From Caballeronia hypogeia (GTDB lineage: Bacteria; Pseudomonadota; Gammaproteobacteria; Burkholderiales; Burkholderiaceae), in the NCBI RefSeq assembly GCF_001544875.2, contig NZ_FCOA02000004.1, positions 62,001 through 126,000 on the forward strand: 64,000 bases of DNA, read 5' to 3'. Shown piece after piece: positions 17,939-26,618 of the stretch; positions within the stretch are counted from its first letter, which is position 1, and the number at the start of each line of letters is the position of its first letter. Below the pieces are notes generated by a model. It did not search any database. It saw nothing but the letters and a program-made list of their open reading frames with translations, and was not told the origin of the DNA. The position numbers and the translations under genes were made by a program.

Positions 17939-18853
17939 ATGCAGAGGCAATTCGACGACCTTCTTCTCGGCAGTATCGAACTGTTCTGTCTCGCGGCGGA
18001 ACTGGGCAGCTTCACGCTGGCGGCGACCGCGGCAAGCGTGACGCCCGCCGCCGTGAGCCGTTCCGTGGCGCGGCTCGAAAAGCGGCTCGACGTGCGGCTG
18101 TTCGTGCGCACGACACGCCAGATTCGTTTGACCGATGCGGGCCGCCGCTACTTCGAGCAGTGCCGCGACGCACTGAACCGTCTTGCTGAAGCGGAACGCG
18201 AAGCCACCGGTCAGCAGACCACACCGAAGGGCGTGCTGCGCATCAGCATGCCGACGCCCTACGGCCACCATCGCATGCTGCCGCTGCTCGCGGAGTTTCG
18301 CGGACGCTATCCCGAAGTCACCGTCGAAGCGCATCTGAGCAATCGCAACATCGACTTCGCCGATGAAGGCTTCGACCTCGCGATACGCGGTCGCGCGCCG
18401 CGCGATTCCGGTTTGATCGCGCGCAAGCTGGAAGATGCGGAGCTCGTTGTCGTGGCATCGCCCGCGTATCTGAAGCGCGCGGGCACGCCGAAGAGCATCG
18501 ACGACATGCTGGAGCACGAGTGCATCCAGTTCGAAATGCCGAGCACGGGGCGGCCGGTTCCGTGGGTCTTCATGCAGAACGGCGAGCCCATTGAAATCAC
18601 GACGCAAGGCGGCTACGGCACATCCGGCGATGCGCTCGCGGGCATACCGCTCGCGCGCAACGGCGCGGGCCTCTTTCAAACCTATCGCTTCACCGTCGAG
18701 GACGATTTGCGCGCGGGCACGCTCACGGAAGTACTGAGCGAGTTCGGCGGATGCAGCAGGCCGTTCATCCTGCTGTATCCGCATGGCAGGCATTTGTCCT
18801 CGCGCGTGCGGGCTTTCGTGGACTTCATCGTCGAGAAGCTCGGCACGCGTTGA
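17939..18853 (+). CDS. LysR-type transcriptional regulator upstream of nitronate monooxygenase
   Basis: 304 aa. Winged helix FCLAAELGSFTLAATAASVT then PAAVSRSVARLEKRL; effector domain from about residue 93 (PKGVLRISMPTPYGHHRMLP). This is the CrgA/AaeR-like LysR subfamily. It is on the same strand as the nitronate monooxygenase, 29 bp upstream, an unusual same-direction arrangement for LysR genes that suggests co-transcription. ATG 17939 is the first good start. Confidence 0.88.
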   Translation: MQRQFDDLLLGSIELFCLAAELGSFTLAATAASVTPAAVSRSVARLEKRLDVRLFVRTTRQIRLTDAGRRYFEQCRDALNRLAEAEREATGQQTTPKGVLRISMPTPYGHHRMLPLLAEFRGRYPEVTVEAHLSNRNIDFADEGFDLAIRGRAPRDSGLIARKLEDAELVVVASPAYLKRAGTPKSIDDMLEHECIQFEMPSTGRPVPWVFMQNGEPIEITTQGGYGTSGDALAGIPLARNGAGLFQTYRFTVEDDLRAGTLTEVLSEFGGCSRPFILLYPHGRHLSSRVRAFVDFIVEKLGTR

Positions 18854-18882
18854 ATCACGCAACGTTTATAGGACGCACATCC

Positions 18883-19974
18883 ATGAGCAAGAATGCATTG
18901 ACATCGCTACTCGGCATCGACATGCCGATCATTCAGGCGCCAATGGCAGGCGTGAGCACGCCCGCGCTCGCGGCGGCCGTATCGAACGCGGGCGGGCTCG
19001 GCTCGCTCGGCGTCGGCGCAATGAATGCCGAAGGCGCGCGCAAGGTGATTCGCGAGACGCGCGAACTCACGAGCAAGCCTTTCAACATCAACGTGTTCTG
19101 CCACGCGCCCGCGACGGCGAATGCCTCGGCGGAAAAGGCCTGGACCGACTGGCTCGCACCGGTCTTCGCGCAATACGGCGCGACGCCGCCCGCGACGCTC
19201 GGCGAGATCTACACGAGCTTTATCGTCGATGAGGCCATGCTGAAAGTGTTCCTCGAGGAGAAGCCGGCTATTGTGAGCTTCCACTTCGGCTTGCCGTCGA
19301 AGGACTATATCGATGCGTTGCGCGGCGCGGGCATCAAGCTGATTGCATCCGCAACCAATGTTCGCGAAGCGGAGCAAGTGGCGGCGGCGGGCATGGCTGC
19401 GATCGTCGCGCAGGGTATCGAAGCGGGCGGGCATCGCGGCATCTTCGACCCGCAAGCGGATGACGACAACCTCGGCACCTTCGCGCTCACGCGTCTCATC
19501 GCGCGCAAGTTCGACGTGCCCGTGATCGCGGCGGGCGGCATCATGGACGGCGCGGGCATTGCGGCGGCGCTCGCGCTCGGCGCGCAGGCGGCGCAACTGG
19601 GCACCGCGTTCGTGCCGTGCACGGAGACATCGATCGATGCGGGCTATCGTCGCGTGCTTCTGAGCGATGCCGCGAACCATACGACGTTCACCGCCGCGAT
19701 CTCGGGTCGCAAGGCGCGCAGCCTCGTCAACAAGTTCACCGAACTGGGGCGCAGTTCCGAAGCGCCGGAAATCCCCGACTATCCGATCGCCTACGACGCG
19801 GGCAAGGCGCTGCACGCGGCGGCGAAAGCGCAGGGCGAATTCGGTTACGGCGCGCAATGGGCGGGCCAGGCGGCCGCGCTTGCGCGTGAATTGCCCGCCG
19901 CCGAACTGATGGCGCGGCTTGAGGCGGAGCTTCAGGAAAGCATCGCGGGCCTGCGGCAATATGCATCGCGCTGA
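18883..19974 (+). CDS. Nitronate monooxygenase (2-nitropropane dioxygenase family)
   Basis: 363 aa from ATG 18883; the open frame runs 44 codons further upstream into the LysR gene. FMN TIM-barrel: MPIIQAPMAGVSTPALAAAV at the N-terminus, NINVFCHAPA, then IVAQGIEAGGHRG, PVIAAGGIMDGAGIAAALAL and GAQAAQLGTAFV (phosphate-binding glycines). The class oxidises alkyl nitronates such as propionate-3-nitronate to semialdehydes. Probably co-transcribed with the preceding LysR gene. The sulfonate-type genes begin 118 bp downstream, but a functional link is not shown. Confidence 0.9.
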   Translation: MSKNALTSLLGIDMPIIQAPMAGVSTPALAAAVSNAGGLGSLGVGAMNAEGARKVIRETRELTSKPFNINVFCHAPATANASAEKAWTDWLAPVFAQYGATPPATLGEIYTSFIVDEAMLKVFLEEKPAIVSFHFGLPSKDYIDALRGAGIKLIASATNVREAEQVAAAGMAAIVAQGIEAGGHRGIFDPQADDDNLGTFALTRLIARKFDVPVIAAGGIMDGAGIAAALALGAQAAQLGTAFVPCTETSIDAGYRRVLLSDAANHTTFTAAISGRKARSLVNKFTELGRSSEAPEIPDYPIAYDAGKALHAAAKAQGEFGYGAQWAGQAAALARELPAAELMARLEAELQESIAGLRQYASR

Positions 19975-19995
19975 TCGCTGTAAAGCTTAGTCGAA

Positions 19996-20015
19996 ACGCT
20001 TCGTTGGTTAAGCGT
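19996..20015. promoter_or_regulatory. Inverted repeat between nitronate monooxygenase and tauD-like gene
   Basis: ACGCTT (19996-20001) and AAGCGT (20010-20015), loop of 8. No T-tract. It could be a weak terminator or an operator for the downstream sulfonate unit. Confidence 0.25.
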
Positions 20016-20092
20016 CCTGTCGATGCTTCAATGTTTCCGTCGCATCCAATGCGGCCAGCATCCGACAAACGCAAGACCAACGGAGATTTTCG

Positions 20093-21031
20093 ATGTCCGC
20101 ACTCCCCACGCTCGCCGCCGACTCCACGCTTGCCCCCGCCGCGTCGAATGAGCCGTTCCAGGTGCGCCCGATCGGCGGACGCATCGGCGCCGAAATACGC
20201 GGCGTGGCGCTCTCCGCCGAACTCGACGACGCCGCGATCAGCGCGATCAATCAGGCGCTGCTTCAACACAAGGTCTTGTTCTTCCGAGGCCAGTCGCATC
20301 TCGACGACGCCGCGCAGGAAGCATTCGCCGCGCGCTTCGGCGAGACCGTCGCGCATCCGACGGTGCCGTCGCTTGCGGGCAGCAGCCGTTTGCTCGAACT
20401 CGATTCAAAGCATGGCACGCGTGCCAACTCCTGGCATACCGACGTCACGTTCGTCGACGCCTATCCGAAGATTTCGATTCTGCGCGGCGTGGTGATCCCG
20501 CCCGCCGGCGGCGATACGGTCTGGGCCAACACGGCCGCCGCCTACGCCAACCTGCCGCAACCCTTGCGCGACCTCGCCGACGAGTTGTGGGCGCTGCATT
20601 CGAATGCCTACGACTACGCCGCGACGCGCAATATCCCCGACACTGATACCGAGCTCGAATACCGCAAGCAGTTCACCTCGACCTTGTATGAAACCGAGCA
20701 TCCGGTCGTGCGCGTGCATCCCGAAACCGACGAGCGCACGCTCGTTCTCGGGCACTTCGTGCAGCGCTTCATCGGCCTGTCGCAGCGCGATTCGGATCGT
20801 CTGATCGAAATCTTCCACGATCACGTCACGCGCCTCGAAAACACCGTGCGCTGGCGCTGGACGCAAGGCGATGTCGCGATCTGGGACAACCGCGCGACCC
20901 AGCATTACGCTGTCGCCGACTACGGCGATGCGCATCGCGTCGTGCGCCGCGCGACCGTGCATGGCGACGTGCCCGTGGGCATCGACGGACGCACGAGCCG
21001 CATCGTCAGAAAGGAAACGCGCGCGTCGTAA
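20093..21031 (+). CDS. TauD/TfdA-family 2-oxoglutarate-dependent dioxygenase
   Basis: 312 aa. Fe(II) ligands HxD in NSWHTDVTF (about residues 108-113) and the distal His in ATQHYAVADYGDAHRVVRR, with the 2-oxoglutarate-binding Arg near it. N-terminal PIGGRIGAEIRGVALSAELD is typical of TauD/AtsK. GGAG lies 7 bases before ATG 20093. It hydroxylates the carbon next to a sulfonate or sulfate ester, releasing sulfite or sulfate plus an aldehyde. Taurine versus alkyl sulfate (AtsK) cannot be separated from sequence. It heads a unit with a full sulfonate-type ABC importer, which supports a sulfur-scavenging role. Confidence 0.88.
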   Translation: MSALPTLAADSTLAPAASNEPFQVRPIGGRIGAEIRGVALSAELDDAAISAINQALLQHKVLFFRGQSHLDDAAQEAFAARFGETVAHPTVPSLAGSSRLLELDSKHGTRANSWHTDVTFVDAYPKISILRGVVIPPAGGDTVWANTAAAYANLPQPLRDLADELWALHSNAYDYAATRNIPDTDTELEYRKQFTSTLYETEHPVVRVHPETDERTLVLGHFVQRFIGLSQRDSDRLIEIFHDHVTRLENTVRWRWTQGDVAIWDNRATQHYAVADYGDAHRVVRRATVHGDVPVGIDGRTSRIVRKETRAS

Positions 21032-21100
21032 CGCGTTGCGCCTCGCATGTCACTGGCGATGACGCTTCATCGCCAGCCCCTCCTTCTTCTTCATTGCACG

Positions 21101-22186
21101 ATGACACTACGATTCAAGCTCCTCGCTGGCGCCGCGACCCTGTTCGCCGCGCTCATCGGTCCCGCGCAGGCCGCCGATCCCGCTGTGGTACGCATCGGCG
21201 TTGCGCAGCAGGGCGGCGGCGATCCGCCCACGTTCGGCGGCTCGCCCGCCGCGACCGCGCAATTGCAGCATCGTGTCGAGGATGCGTTGCAGCCGCAGAA
21301 CATCAAGGTCCAGTGGCTCTTCTTCAAGGGCGCCGGACCGGCGGTGAACGAGGCGCTCGCGAACAAGCAGCTCGACTTCGCGTATCAGGGCGATCTGCCT
21401 TCGGTGCTGGGCCGCGCGAATGGCCTGAAAACCCATTTGCTGCTGGCTTCGAACGTGCGCACGGGCGTCTATCTCGCCGTACCGCCCGATTCGGATATCA
21501 AGGGCGTGAAGGACCTCAAGGGCAAGCGCGTCGGCATCTTTCGCGGCACGAACCTGCAACTCGTCGCGGACAACGTGCTGAAGGAAAACGGGCTCACCGA
21601 ACGCGATCTGCGCGTGATCAATCTCGATTCAGCCGCGGCGCAGGCCGCGCTCGCATCGAAGGGCGTGGATGCCGTGTTCCTCGATTACTCGCTCTTCAAG
21701 CTACAACGTCAGGGGCTCGCGAAGATCGTTTATGCATCGCGCGACGATGGCTTGCAACTCACGCGGCAGGCACACCTGCTGGTGCTCGAAGACTTCGAGC
21801 GCGCGCATCCCGATACCGTACAGACGGTCGTGACCGCCGTGGTTCAGGCGGCGCAATGGTCGTCCGACGAAGCGAACCGCAATACGCTGTTCACACTGTG
21901 GTCGAGGGCCGGTACGCCGGTCGAATCGTGGCAGTCCGAGTATGCGAATCAACCGTTGAAGGAGCGCATGTCGCCGCTGATCGACCCGTTCCTCGTCGCG
22001 CGCTATCAGTCCGTCGCGGATGACGCGCTGCGTCTGAATCTGATTCGCCAGCCCGTCAGCGTCAAGGGATGGTTCGAGCCGAAGTATCTCGATCAGGCGT
22101 TGAAGTCGCTGAAGCTCGAAGCCTACTGGCCGCGCTTCGATGCAACGGGCAAGCCTGTCGCCGATCGTCTTGCGGAGAACCGATAA
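21101..22186 (+). CDS. Aliphatic sulfonate-type ABC transporter, periplasmic binding protein (SsuA-like)
   Basis: 361 aa from ATG 21101, which gives a proper Sec signal (FKLLAGAATLFAALIGPAQA, mature end near residue 24). In-frame ATGs at 21047 and 21059 only lengthen the leader. NMT1/SsuA-type binding fold: VRIGVAQQGGG, FFKGAGPAVNEALANKQLDF, YQGDLPSVLGRANG, DLKGKRVGIFRGTNL, VDAVFLDYSLF. It captures a sulfonate or related anion in the periplasm. First of four coupled transporter genes; its TAA directly abuts the permease ATG. No clear Shine-Dalgarno for any start. Confidence 0.85.
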   Translation: MTLRFKLLAGAATLFAALIGPAQAADPAVVRIGVAQQGGGDPPTFGGSPAATAQLQHRVEDALQPQNIKVQWLFFKGAGPAVNEALANKQLDFAYQGDLPSVLGRANGLKTHLLLASNVRTGVYLAVPPDSDIKGVKDLKGKRVGIFRGTNLQLVADNVLKENGLTERDLRVINLDSAAAQAALASKGVDAVFLDYSLFKLQRQGLAKIVYASRDDGLQLTRQAHLLVLEDFERAHPDTVQTVVTAVVQAAQWSSDEANRNTLFTLWSRAGTPVESWQSEYANQPLKERMSPLIDPFLVARYQSVADDALRLNLIRQPVSVKGWFEPKYLDQALKSLKLEAYWPRFDATGKPVADRLAENR

Positions 22187-23011
22187 ATGGCCAATGTCCT
22201 CACTCGTGTGTTCGTCCCTGCGTCGCGGTCGCAAGGGCTTTTGTCGAACGATGCGCTTCGCATCATCGGCTGGACGGCGTTGCCCTGGGCTTTGCCGTTC
22301 GCCTGCGCGCTGCTGTGGGTGCTCGGTTCGAGCTATGGCTGGATTTCCGCGCAAGTGCTGCCGGCACCCGCGCTCGTGTTCGATACGCTCGGTGCGCTCG
22401 TGAAGAACGGCGAGTTGTGGATGCATCTTTCCGCGAGCATGACGCGCGCGGCCGTTGGCTTCGGCGGCGGCGTCCTGCTGGGTGTGTTGCTGGGCGGCTT
22501 GCTCGGTCTGTCGCGCACGCTGGAAGCCTATGTGCTGCCGAGTTTCAATGCGATCGTGCAGGTGCCGGTGCTTGGCTGGCTGCCGTTCCTGATGATCGTC
22601 GCGGGCATTGGCGAGCCGCTCAAGTATCTGCTGATCGGGCATGCGGCGCTCGTGCCGGTCACGCTGTCCACGCTGCAAGGGTTCCGCGGCACGCCGCGCG
22701 CGTTGCAGGAAGTGGCTTCGGTATATCGCTATACGCGCTGGCAGGTGATCTCGCGTGTGACTTTGCCCGCTGCGATTCCTGTCATCGGCACCGGTGTGCG
22801 GCTCGCGTTCACGAAGGCCTGGCTCACGCTCGTGGTGGTCGAGCTGGTCGCCTCGTCGGAAGGGCTCGGGTATCTGATCGTGTACGGGCGCCAGCTCTTT
22901 CAGCTCGATCTCGTGCTGGCCTCGGTGCTGATCGTGGGCGCGATCGGTTATGCGGCGGATCGTCTGCTCAACGCGTTCGAGCGCAAGCTGCAGCGCGGCC
23001 GCGCGAACTGA
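22187..23011 (+). CDS. ABC transporter permease 1 (SsuC-like)
   Basis: 274 aa, about six membrane segments. The inner-membrane EAA loop is at EVASVYRYTRWQVISRVTLP (Ala/Gly of EAA-G partly changed). BPD_transp_1 family of NitT/TauT-type importers. It starts immediately after the binding-protein stop. A second, different permease gene follows, so the channel is probably a heterodimer, unusual for sulfonate systems, which normally have one permease gene. Confidence 0.87.
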   Translation: MANVLTRVFVPASRSQGLLSNDALRIIGWTALPWALPFACALLWVLGSSYGWISAQVLPAPALVFDTLGALVKNGELWMHLSASMTRAAVGFGGGVLLGVLLGGLLGLSRTLEAYVLPSFNAIVQVPVLGWLPFLMIVAGIGEPLKYLLIGHAALVPVTLSTLQGFRGTPRALQEVASVYRYTRWQVISRVTLPAAIPVIGTGVRLAFTKAWLTLVVVELVASSEGLGYLIVYGRQLFQLDLVLASVLIVGAIGYAADRLLNAFERKLQRGRAN

Positions 23012-23020
23012 GGAGAGAAC

Positions 23021-23803
23021 ATGTCGTCACTGGATTGGGAAGCAGGCAGCGTCAGGGGATCGTGGCGCGGCATCGTGTTGCCGGTCGGCGCGCTCGCGGT
23101 GTGGTGGTTCGTATTGCGCGATGCGCAAGTCGGCCATGGCGTGATGGTTTCGCCCGCGCAGGTCTGGGACACGGCGGTCGCGCAGGTTCGCAGCGGCGCG
23201 CTCGCGCGGGCGCTGTCAGCATCGCTTGCGCGTGAGTTGACGGGCTTTGTCATCGGCACGAGTCTGGGCTTGCTGATCGGAGCGTTGCTCGGCATCTCGA
23301 AGCTCGCCAATCGCGCCATCGCGCCAAGCTTCAACACGTTCAAGCAGGTGTCGCTATTCGCCTGGATTCCGCTGATTTCCGTGTGGTTCGGTCTCGGCGA
23401 CGTCGCGAAGGTCGTGTTCCTCTCGCTCGCCGCGCTGGTGCCGGTCGTCGTGCATACGAGCGACGGCATTCGCGCGGTGTCGCCGAAGCTGCTGGACGTG
23501 GCGCGCGCGTATCGCTACGGCAGGCTGCAGACGCTCGCGTATGTCGTGTTGCCCGCCGCGTTGCCATCGATCTTCACGGGCGTGTATCTCGCGCTCATCT
23601 ATTCGTGGCTCGCGACGCTCGGAGCGGAATATCTGCTCGTCGCGGGCAGCGGGATCGGCAACTTGCTGGTCGACGGAAGCGAGCAATTTCGCATGGATCT
23701 CGTCGTGTTCGGCGTGATCGTGGTCGGTTTGACGGGGTGGGCGTTGAATGCCTTCGCGCGCGGCGTGCAGCGGCGCTGGTTCGACACGTCGCGCGCGGTT
23801 TGA
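23021..23803 (+). CDS. ABC transporter permease 2 (SsuC-like)
   Basis: 260 aa, six membrane segments, EAA-type loop DVARAYRYGRLQTLAYVVLP. AGGAG sits 8 nt before ATG 23021. Paralogous to the preceding permease: same fold, FNTFKQVSLFAWIPLISVWFG against FNAIVQVPVLGWLPFLMIVAG in the first. The two should pair in the membrane with the ATPase encoded 12 bp downstream. Confidence 0.87.
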   Translation: MSSLDWEAGSVRGSWRGIVLPVGALAVWWFVLRDAQVGHGVMVSPAQVWDTAVAQVRSGALARALSASLARELTGFVIGTSLGLLIGALLGISKLANRAIAPSFNTFKQVSLFAWIPLISVWFGLGDVAKVVFLSLAALVPVVVHTSDGIRAVSPKLLDVARAYRYGRLQTLAYVVLPAALPSIFTGVYLALIYSWLATLGAEYLLVAGSGIGNLLVDGSEQFRMDLVVFGVIVVGLTGWALNAFARGVQRRWFDTSRAV

Positions 23804-23815
23804 GAAGAAAAAGGA

Positions 23816-24586
23816 ATGACGACATTGATTGCACAAGACAGCAGCCTGACGCTGCGGCACGTGAGCAAGCGGTTCAATGGCGATGAAGCGCCGCCGGTGC
23901 TCGAACGCATCGACCTTTCGATCGAGAGCGGCGAATTCGTGAGTCTGGTCGGCGCGAGCGGCTGCGGGAAGTCGACGCTGCTGCGCCTGATCGCGGGTCT
24001 CGACGGCGATCATGAAGGCGAGATCGAATTCGGCGGCGAGCGTATCGTGACGACGGATCTTTCGCGCGGCATCGTGTTTCAGGATCATCGGCTGTTTCCG
24101 TGGCTCGATGTGGAGCAGAACGTGGCCGTGGCGTTGCGCAACGCGGCGCTATCGAAGGCGGAGAAGGCGCGCGCGGTTGCGGAGCATATCGCGCTCGTCG
24201 GGCTGAAGGGCTATGAGCGGCACTATCCGCATCAGTTGTCGGGCGGCATGGCGCAGCGCGTGGCGATCGCGCGCGGGCTCGTGAACCGGCCCCGCCTGTT
24301 GTTGCTGGACGAACCGTTCGGCGCGCTCGATGCGCTCACGCGCAGCCGCCTGCAAGTCGAGTTGCAGCGTATCTGGGAGCACGAGCGGATCACGATGGTG
24401 CTCGTCACGCACGATGTGGAAGAGGCGGTGCTGCTGTCGGATCGCATCGTGGTGATGGAGGCGCGGCCGGGACGGATTGCCGATGTGATCGATGTGGGCT
24501 TGCCGCGGCCGCGCAAGGTCGGCGATCGCGACGTGAGCAAGCTGCGCGACGACATCGTCGAAACGTTTTTCACGGAGACCGTCTAG
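23816..24586 (+). CDS. ABC transporter ATP-binding protein (SsuB/TauB-like)
   Basis: 256 aa. Walker A GASGCGKST, Q-loop VFQDHRLFPW, ABC signature LSGGMAQRVAIA, Walker B LLLLDEPFGALDA, and the H-loop His in LVTHDVEEAV. NitT/TauT family ATPase energising the two permeases upstream. Last gene of the unit: its TAG overlaps the stop of the convergent SnoaL-like gene by 4 bp. Confidence 0.92.
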   Translation: MTTLIAQDSSLTLRHVSKRFNGDEAPPVLERIDLSIESGEFVSLVGASGCGKSTLLRLIAGLDGDHEGEIEFGGERIVTTDLSRGIVFQDHRLFPWLDVEQNVAVALRNAALSKAEKARAVAEHIALVGLKGYERHYPHQLSGGMAQRVAIARGLVNRPRLLLLDEPFGALDALTRSRLQVELQRIWEHERITMVLVTHDVEEAVLLSDRIVVMEARPGRIADVIDVGLPRPRKVGDRDVSKLRDDIVETFFTETV

Positions 24587-24975
24587 AGCTGCGCCTCGAT
24601 CGCCGCTTTATCGATGACGGACCAGACGCTCCAGATCTTCCCCTCGCGGAATTCATAGAACACGTTTTCGCAGAACGTCACTCGTTTTCCGTTTACAGGC
24701 AAGCCGAGAAATTCGCCTTTCGGCGTAACGTCGAAGCGAATCCGGCTTGCGATGTGCGGCGGGTCGGCAATCAGCAGTTGAATATCGAAGAAAAGATCGG
24801 GAATCTCGCGGACATCTTTTTCGAGCATCTCGCGGTAGCCCGAAAGCATGAACGGACGCCCGTTGTGCTGCGCCGCGTCGTGAACGAACGTGCCGAGATT
24901 CGCCCAGTCTCGCGCGTTCAGACACGCGATATACCCCCGATAGAAATCTGAAAGCTCGGTTTTCGTCATCTTCAT
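24583..24975 (-). CDS. SnoaL-like (NTF2-fold) polyketide cyclase/ester cyclase family protein
   Basis: 130 aa from ATG 24975 (GGAG just upstream; a second ATG at 24969 is equally placed). The NTF2-like pattern is clear: ELSDFYRGYIACLNARDWA, FVHDAAQHNGRP, FFDIQLLIADPPHIASRIRF, CENVFYEFREGKIWSVWSVI. The family is very diverse (cyclases, dehydratases, binding proteins). It is convergent with the sulfonate ATPase and divergent from the gallate operon. No specific role can be inferred. Confidence 0.75.
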   Translation of the reverse strand: MKMTKTELSDFYRGYIACLNARDWANLGTFVHDAAQHNGRPFMLSGYREMLEKDVREIPDLFFDIQLLIADPPHIASRIRFDVTPKGEFLGLPVNGKRVTFCENVFYEFREGKIWSVWSVIDKAAIEAQL

Positions 24976-25289
24976 GGCTCCGCGACGGGTTTCCGCTCGT
25001 CGCATGGTCGCATGGATGAACCCGCTGCCCAAAACGCGCGAGTTTGCGTCCTGCTTCATCAGCCATCAGTTTTGTTTATCGATGCATCGCGCGGGCGGTT
25101 TTGCGCGACCGCTCGCCGTGCCGCGCCCCAGCGGCACTTTCTCGCCTCCAAACCCCATCTTTAAAGCGTTGCTACTGGTTAACACGTAGTAACCGCCAAC
25201 CTGCATTTCTAGCTACCCTTCGCTTCAGTTTCCCTGAAGCAACCCCACAGCAACCCCGCTCGGCCACGCATTCTGAAGGAGTAGCGCAC
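24976..25289. other. Divergent intergenic region upstream of the gallate operon
   Basis: 314 bp. The half nearest galA is less GC-rich and holds the inverted repeat at 25177-25194. AAGGA precedes the galA ATG. No ORF, RNA gene or terminator seen. No regulator gene lies next to it, so the gal regulator is elsewhere or is the LysR at 31634. Confidence 0.5.
25177..25194. promoter_or_regulatory. Candidate operator of the gallate operon
   Basis: GGTTA-ACACGTAG-TAACC, a 5-bp inverted repeat overlapping a second one (TACT/AGTA), about 95 bp before galA. The size and position suit a LysR-type site. The binding protein is unknown. Confidence 0.4.
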
Positions 25290-26591
25290 ATGGCACGGAT
25301 CATCGGAGGCATTGCCGCCTCGCACACGCCGACCATCGGTTTCGCGTTCGACAAGAACAAACGCGACGATCCCGTCTGGGCGCCAATCTTCGAGAATTTC
25401 GCGCCGCTCGCGAACTGGCTCGCCGAGAAGCAGCCCGATGTGGTCGTCACGATCTATAACGACCACGTGACGTCGTTCTTTTTCGATCACTATTCGGCGT
25501 TCTCGCTGGGCGTGGGCCCGGAATGGCGCGTGGCCGACGAAGGCGGCGGCGCGCGCGACCTTCCGCCGATCAAGGGGCATCCGCAACTCGCGGCGCATAT
25601 CGGCACTTCGCTGATGACCGACGAGTTCGACATGTCGTTCTTCCAGAACAAGGCGCTCGATCACGGCTGCTTCTCGCCGCTCTCGATGCTGTGCCCGCAC
25701 AAGCCCGAATGGCCGATCAAGCTCGTGCCGCTGCAAATGGGCGTGCTGCAATTGCCGGTGCCGAGCGCGCGCCGCTTCTACAAACTCGGTCAGGCGCTGC
25801 GCCGCGCGATCGAAAGCTATCCGGAGGACCTGAAGGTTGCGATTCTCGCCACGGGCGGTCTCTCGCATCAGGTGCACGGCGAGCGTGCGGGCTTCAACAA
25901 CACGGAATGGGATGCGCGTTTCCTCGATCTCTTCGAGCGCGATCCCGAGCAGCTCGCGGACATGACCATCGCCGAGTACGCCGCGCTCGGCGGCTACGAA
26001 GGCGCCGAAGTCATCATGTGGCTGACCATGCGCGGCGCGCTTTCGTCGAATGTGGTCTGCAAGCACCGCAGCTACTACCTGCCGTCGATGGCCGGTATTG
26101 CCACCGCGATCTACGAAGGCGAGGACAGCGAGACCAGGCCCGCGATCATCGAGCGTCATCGTCAGAAGATGGCTGTGCAATTGACCGACGTCCAGAAGCT
26201 CGAAGGCACGTATCCGTTTTCCATCGAAACGGCGGTGCGCGCGTATCGCATCAACGAATATCTGCATCGCATGGTGGAGCCCGCGCATCGCGAGGCGTTC
26301 AAGGCCGACGAAGAAGCGAGCTTCGAGGCGGCGGGTCTCTCTGAACAGGAGCGCGATCTGATTCGCCGGCGCGACTGGCGCGGCCTGCTTCACTACGGCG
26401 TGATCTTCTTCATGCTGGAAAAGCTCGGCGCGGTGACGGGCGTATCGAATCTGCATATCTACGCCGCGATGCGCGGCGAAACGCTCGAAGAGTTTCAGAA
26501 GACGCGCAACGCGCCGGGAGCGCTGTATTCCGTCGCTGGCAAGGGTGCGGGAAAGCTCGATTGGGACAAGGCGGAAAAAGCCAAAAGCTGA
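25290..26591 (+). CDS. galA: Gallate dioxygenase (extradiol, GalA type)
   Basis: 433 aa from ATG 25290 with AAGGA upstream. One chain holds a LigB-like catalytic domain (residues 1-280: GGIAASHTPTIGFAFD, VVTIYNDHVTSFFFD, FNNTEWDARFLDLFE) and a LigA-like domain at the C-terminus (about 305-400: RINEYLHRMVEPAHREAF, WRGLLHYGVIFFMLEKLGAV). This fused layout is diagnostic of gallate dioxygenase, as opposed to two-subunit protocatechuate 4,5-dioxygenase. It is a non-haem Fe(II) enzyme that opens the gallate ring to 4-oxalomesaconate. It heads the gal operon. Confidence 0.92.
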   Translation: MARIIGGIAASHTPTIGFAFDKNKRDDPVWAPIFENFAPLANWLAEKQPDVVVTIYNDHVTSFFFDHYSAFSLGVGPEWRVADEGGGARDLPPIKGHPQLAAHIGTSLMTDEFDMSFFQNKALDHGCFSPLSMLCPHKPEWPIKLVPLQMGVLQLPVPSARRFYKLGQALRRAIESYPEDLKVAILATGGLSHQVHGERAGFNNTEWDARFLDLFERDPEQLADMTIAEYAALGGYEGAEVIMWLTMRGALSSNVVCKHRSYYLPSMAGIATAIYEGEDSETRPAIIERHRQKMAVQLTDVQKLEGTYPFSIETAVRAYRINEYLHRMVEPAHREAFKADEEASFEAAGLSEQERDLIRRRDWRGLLHYGVIFFMLEKLGAVTGVSNLHIYAAMRGETLEEFQKTRNAPGALYSVAGKGAGKLDWDKAEKAKS

Positions 26592-26618
26592 AAGACACGA
26601 GGAGACAGGAGACAACAC

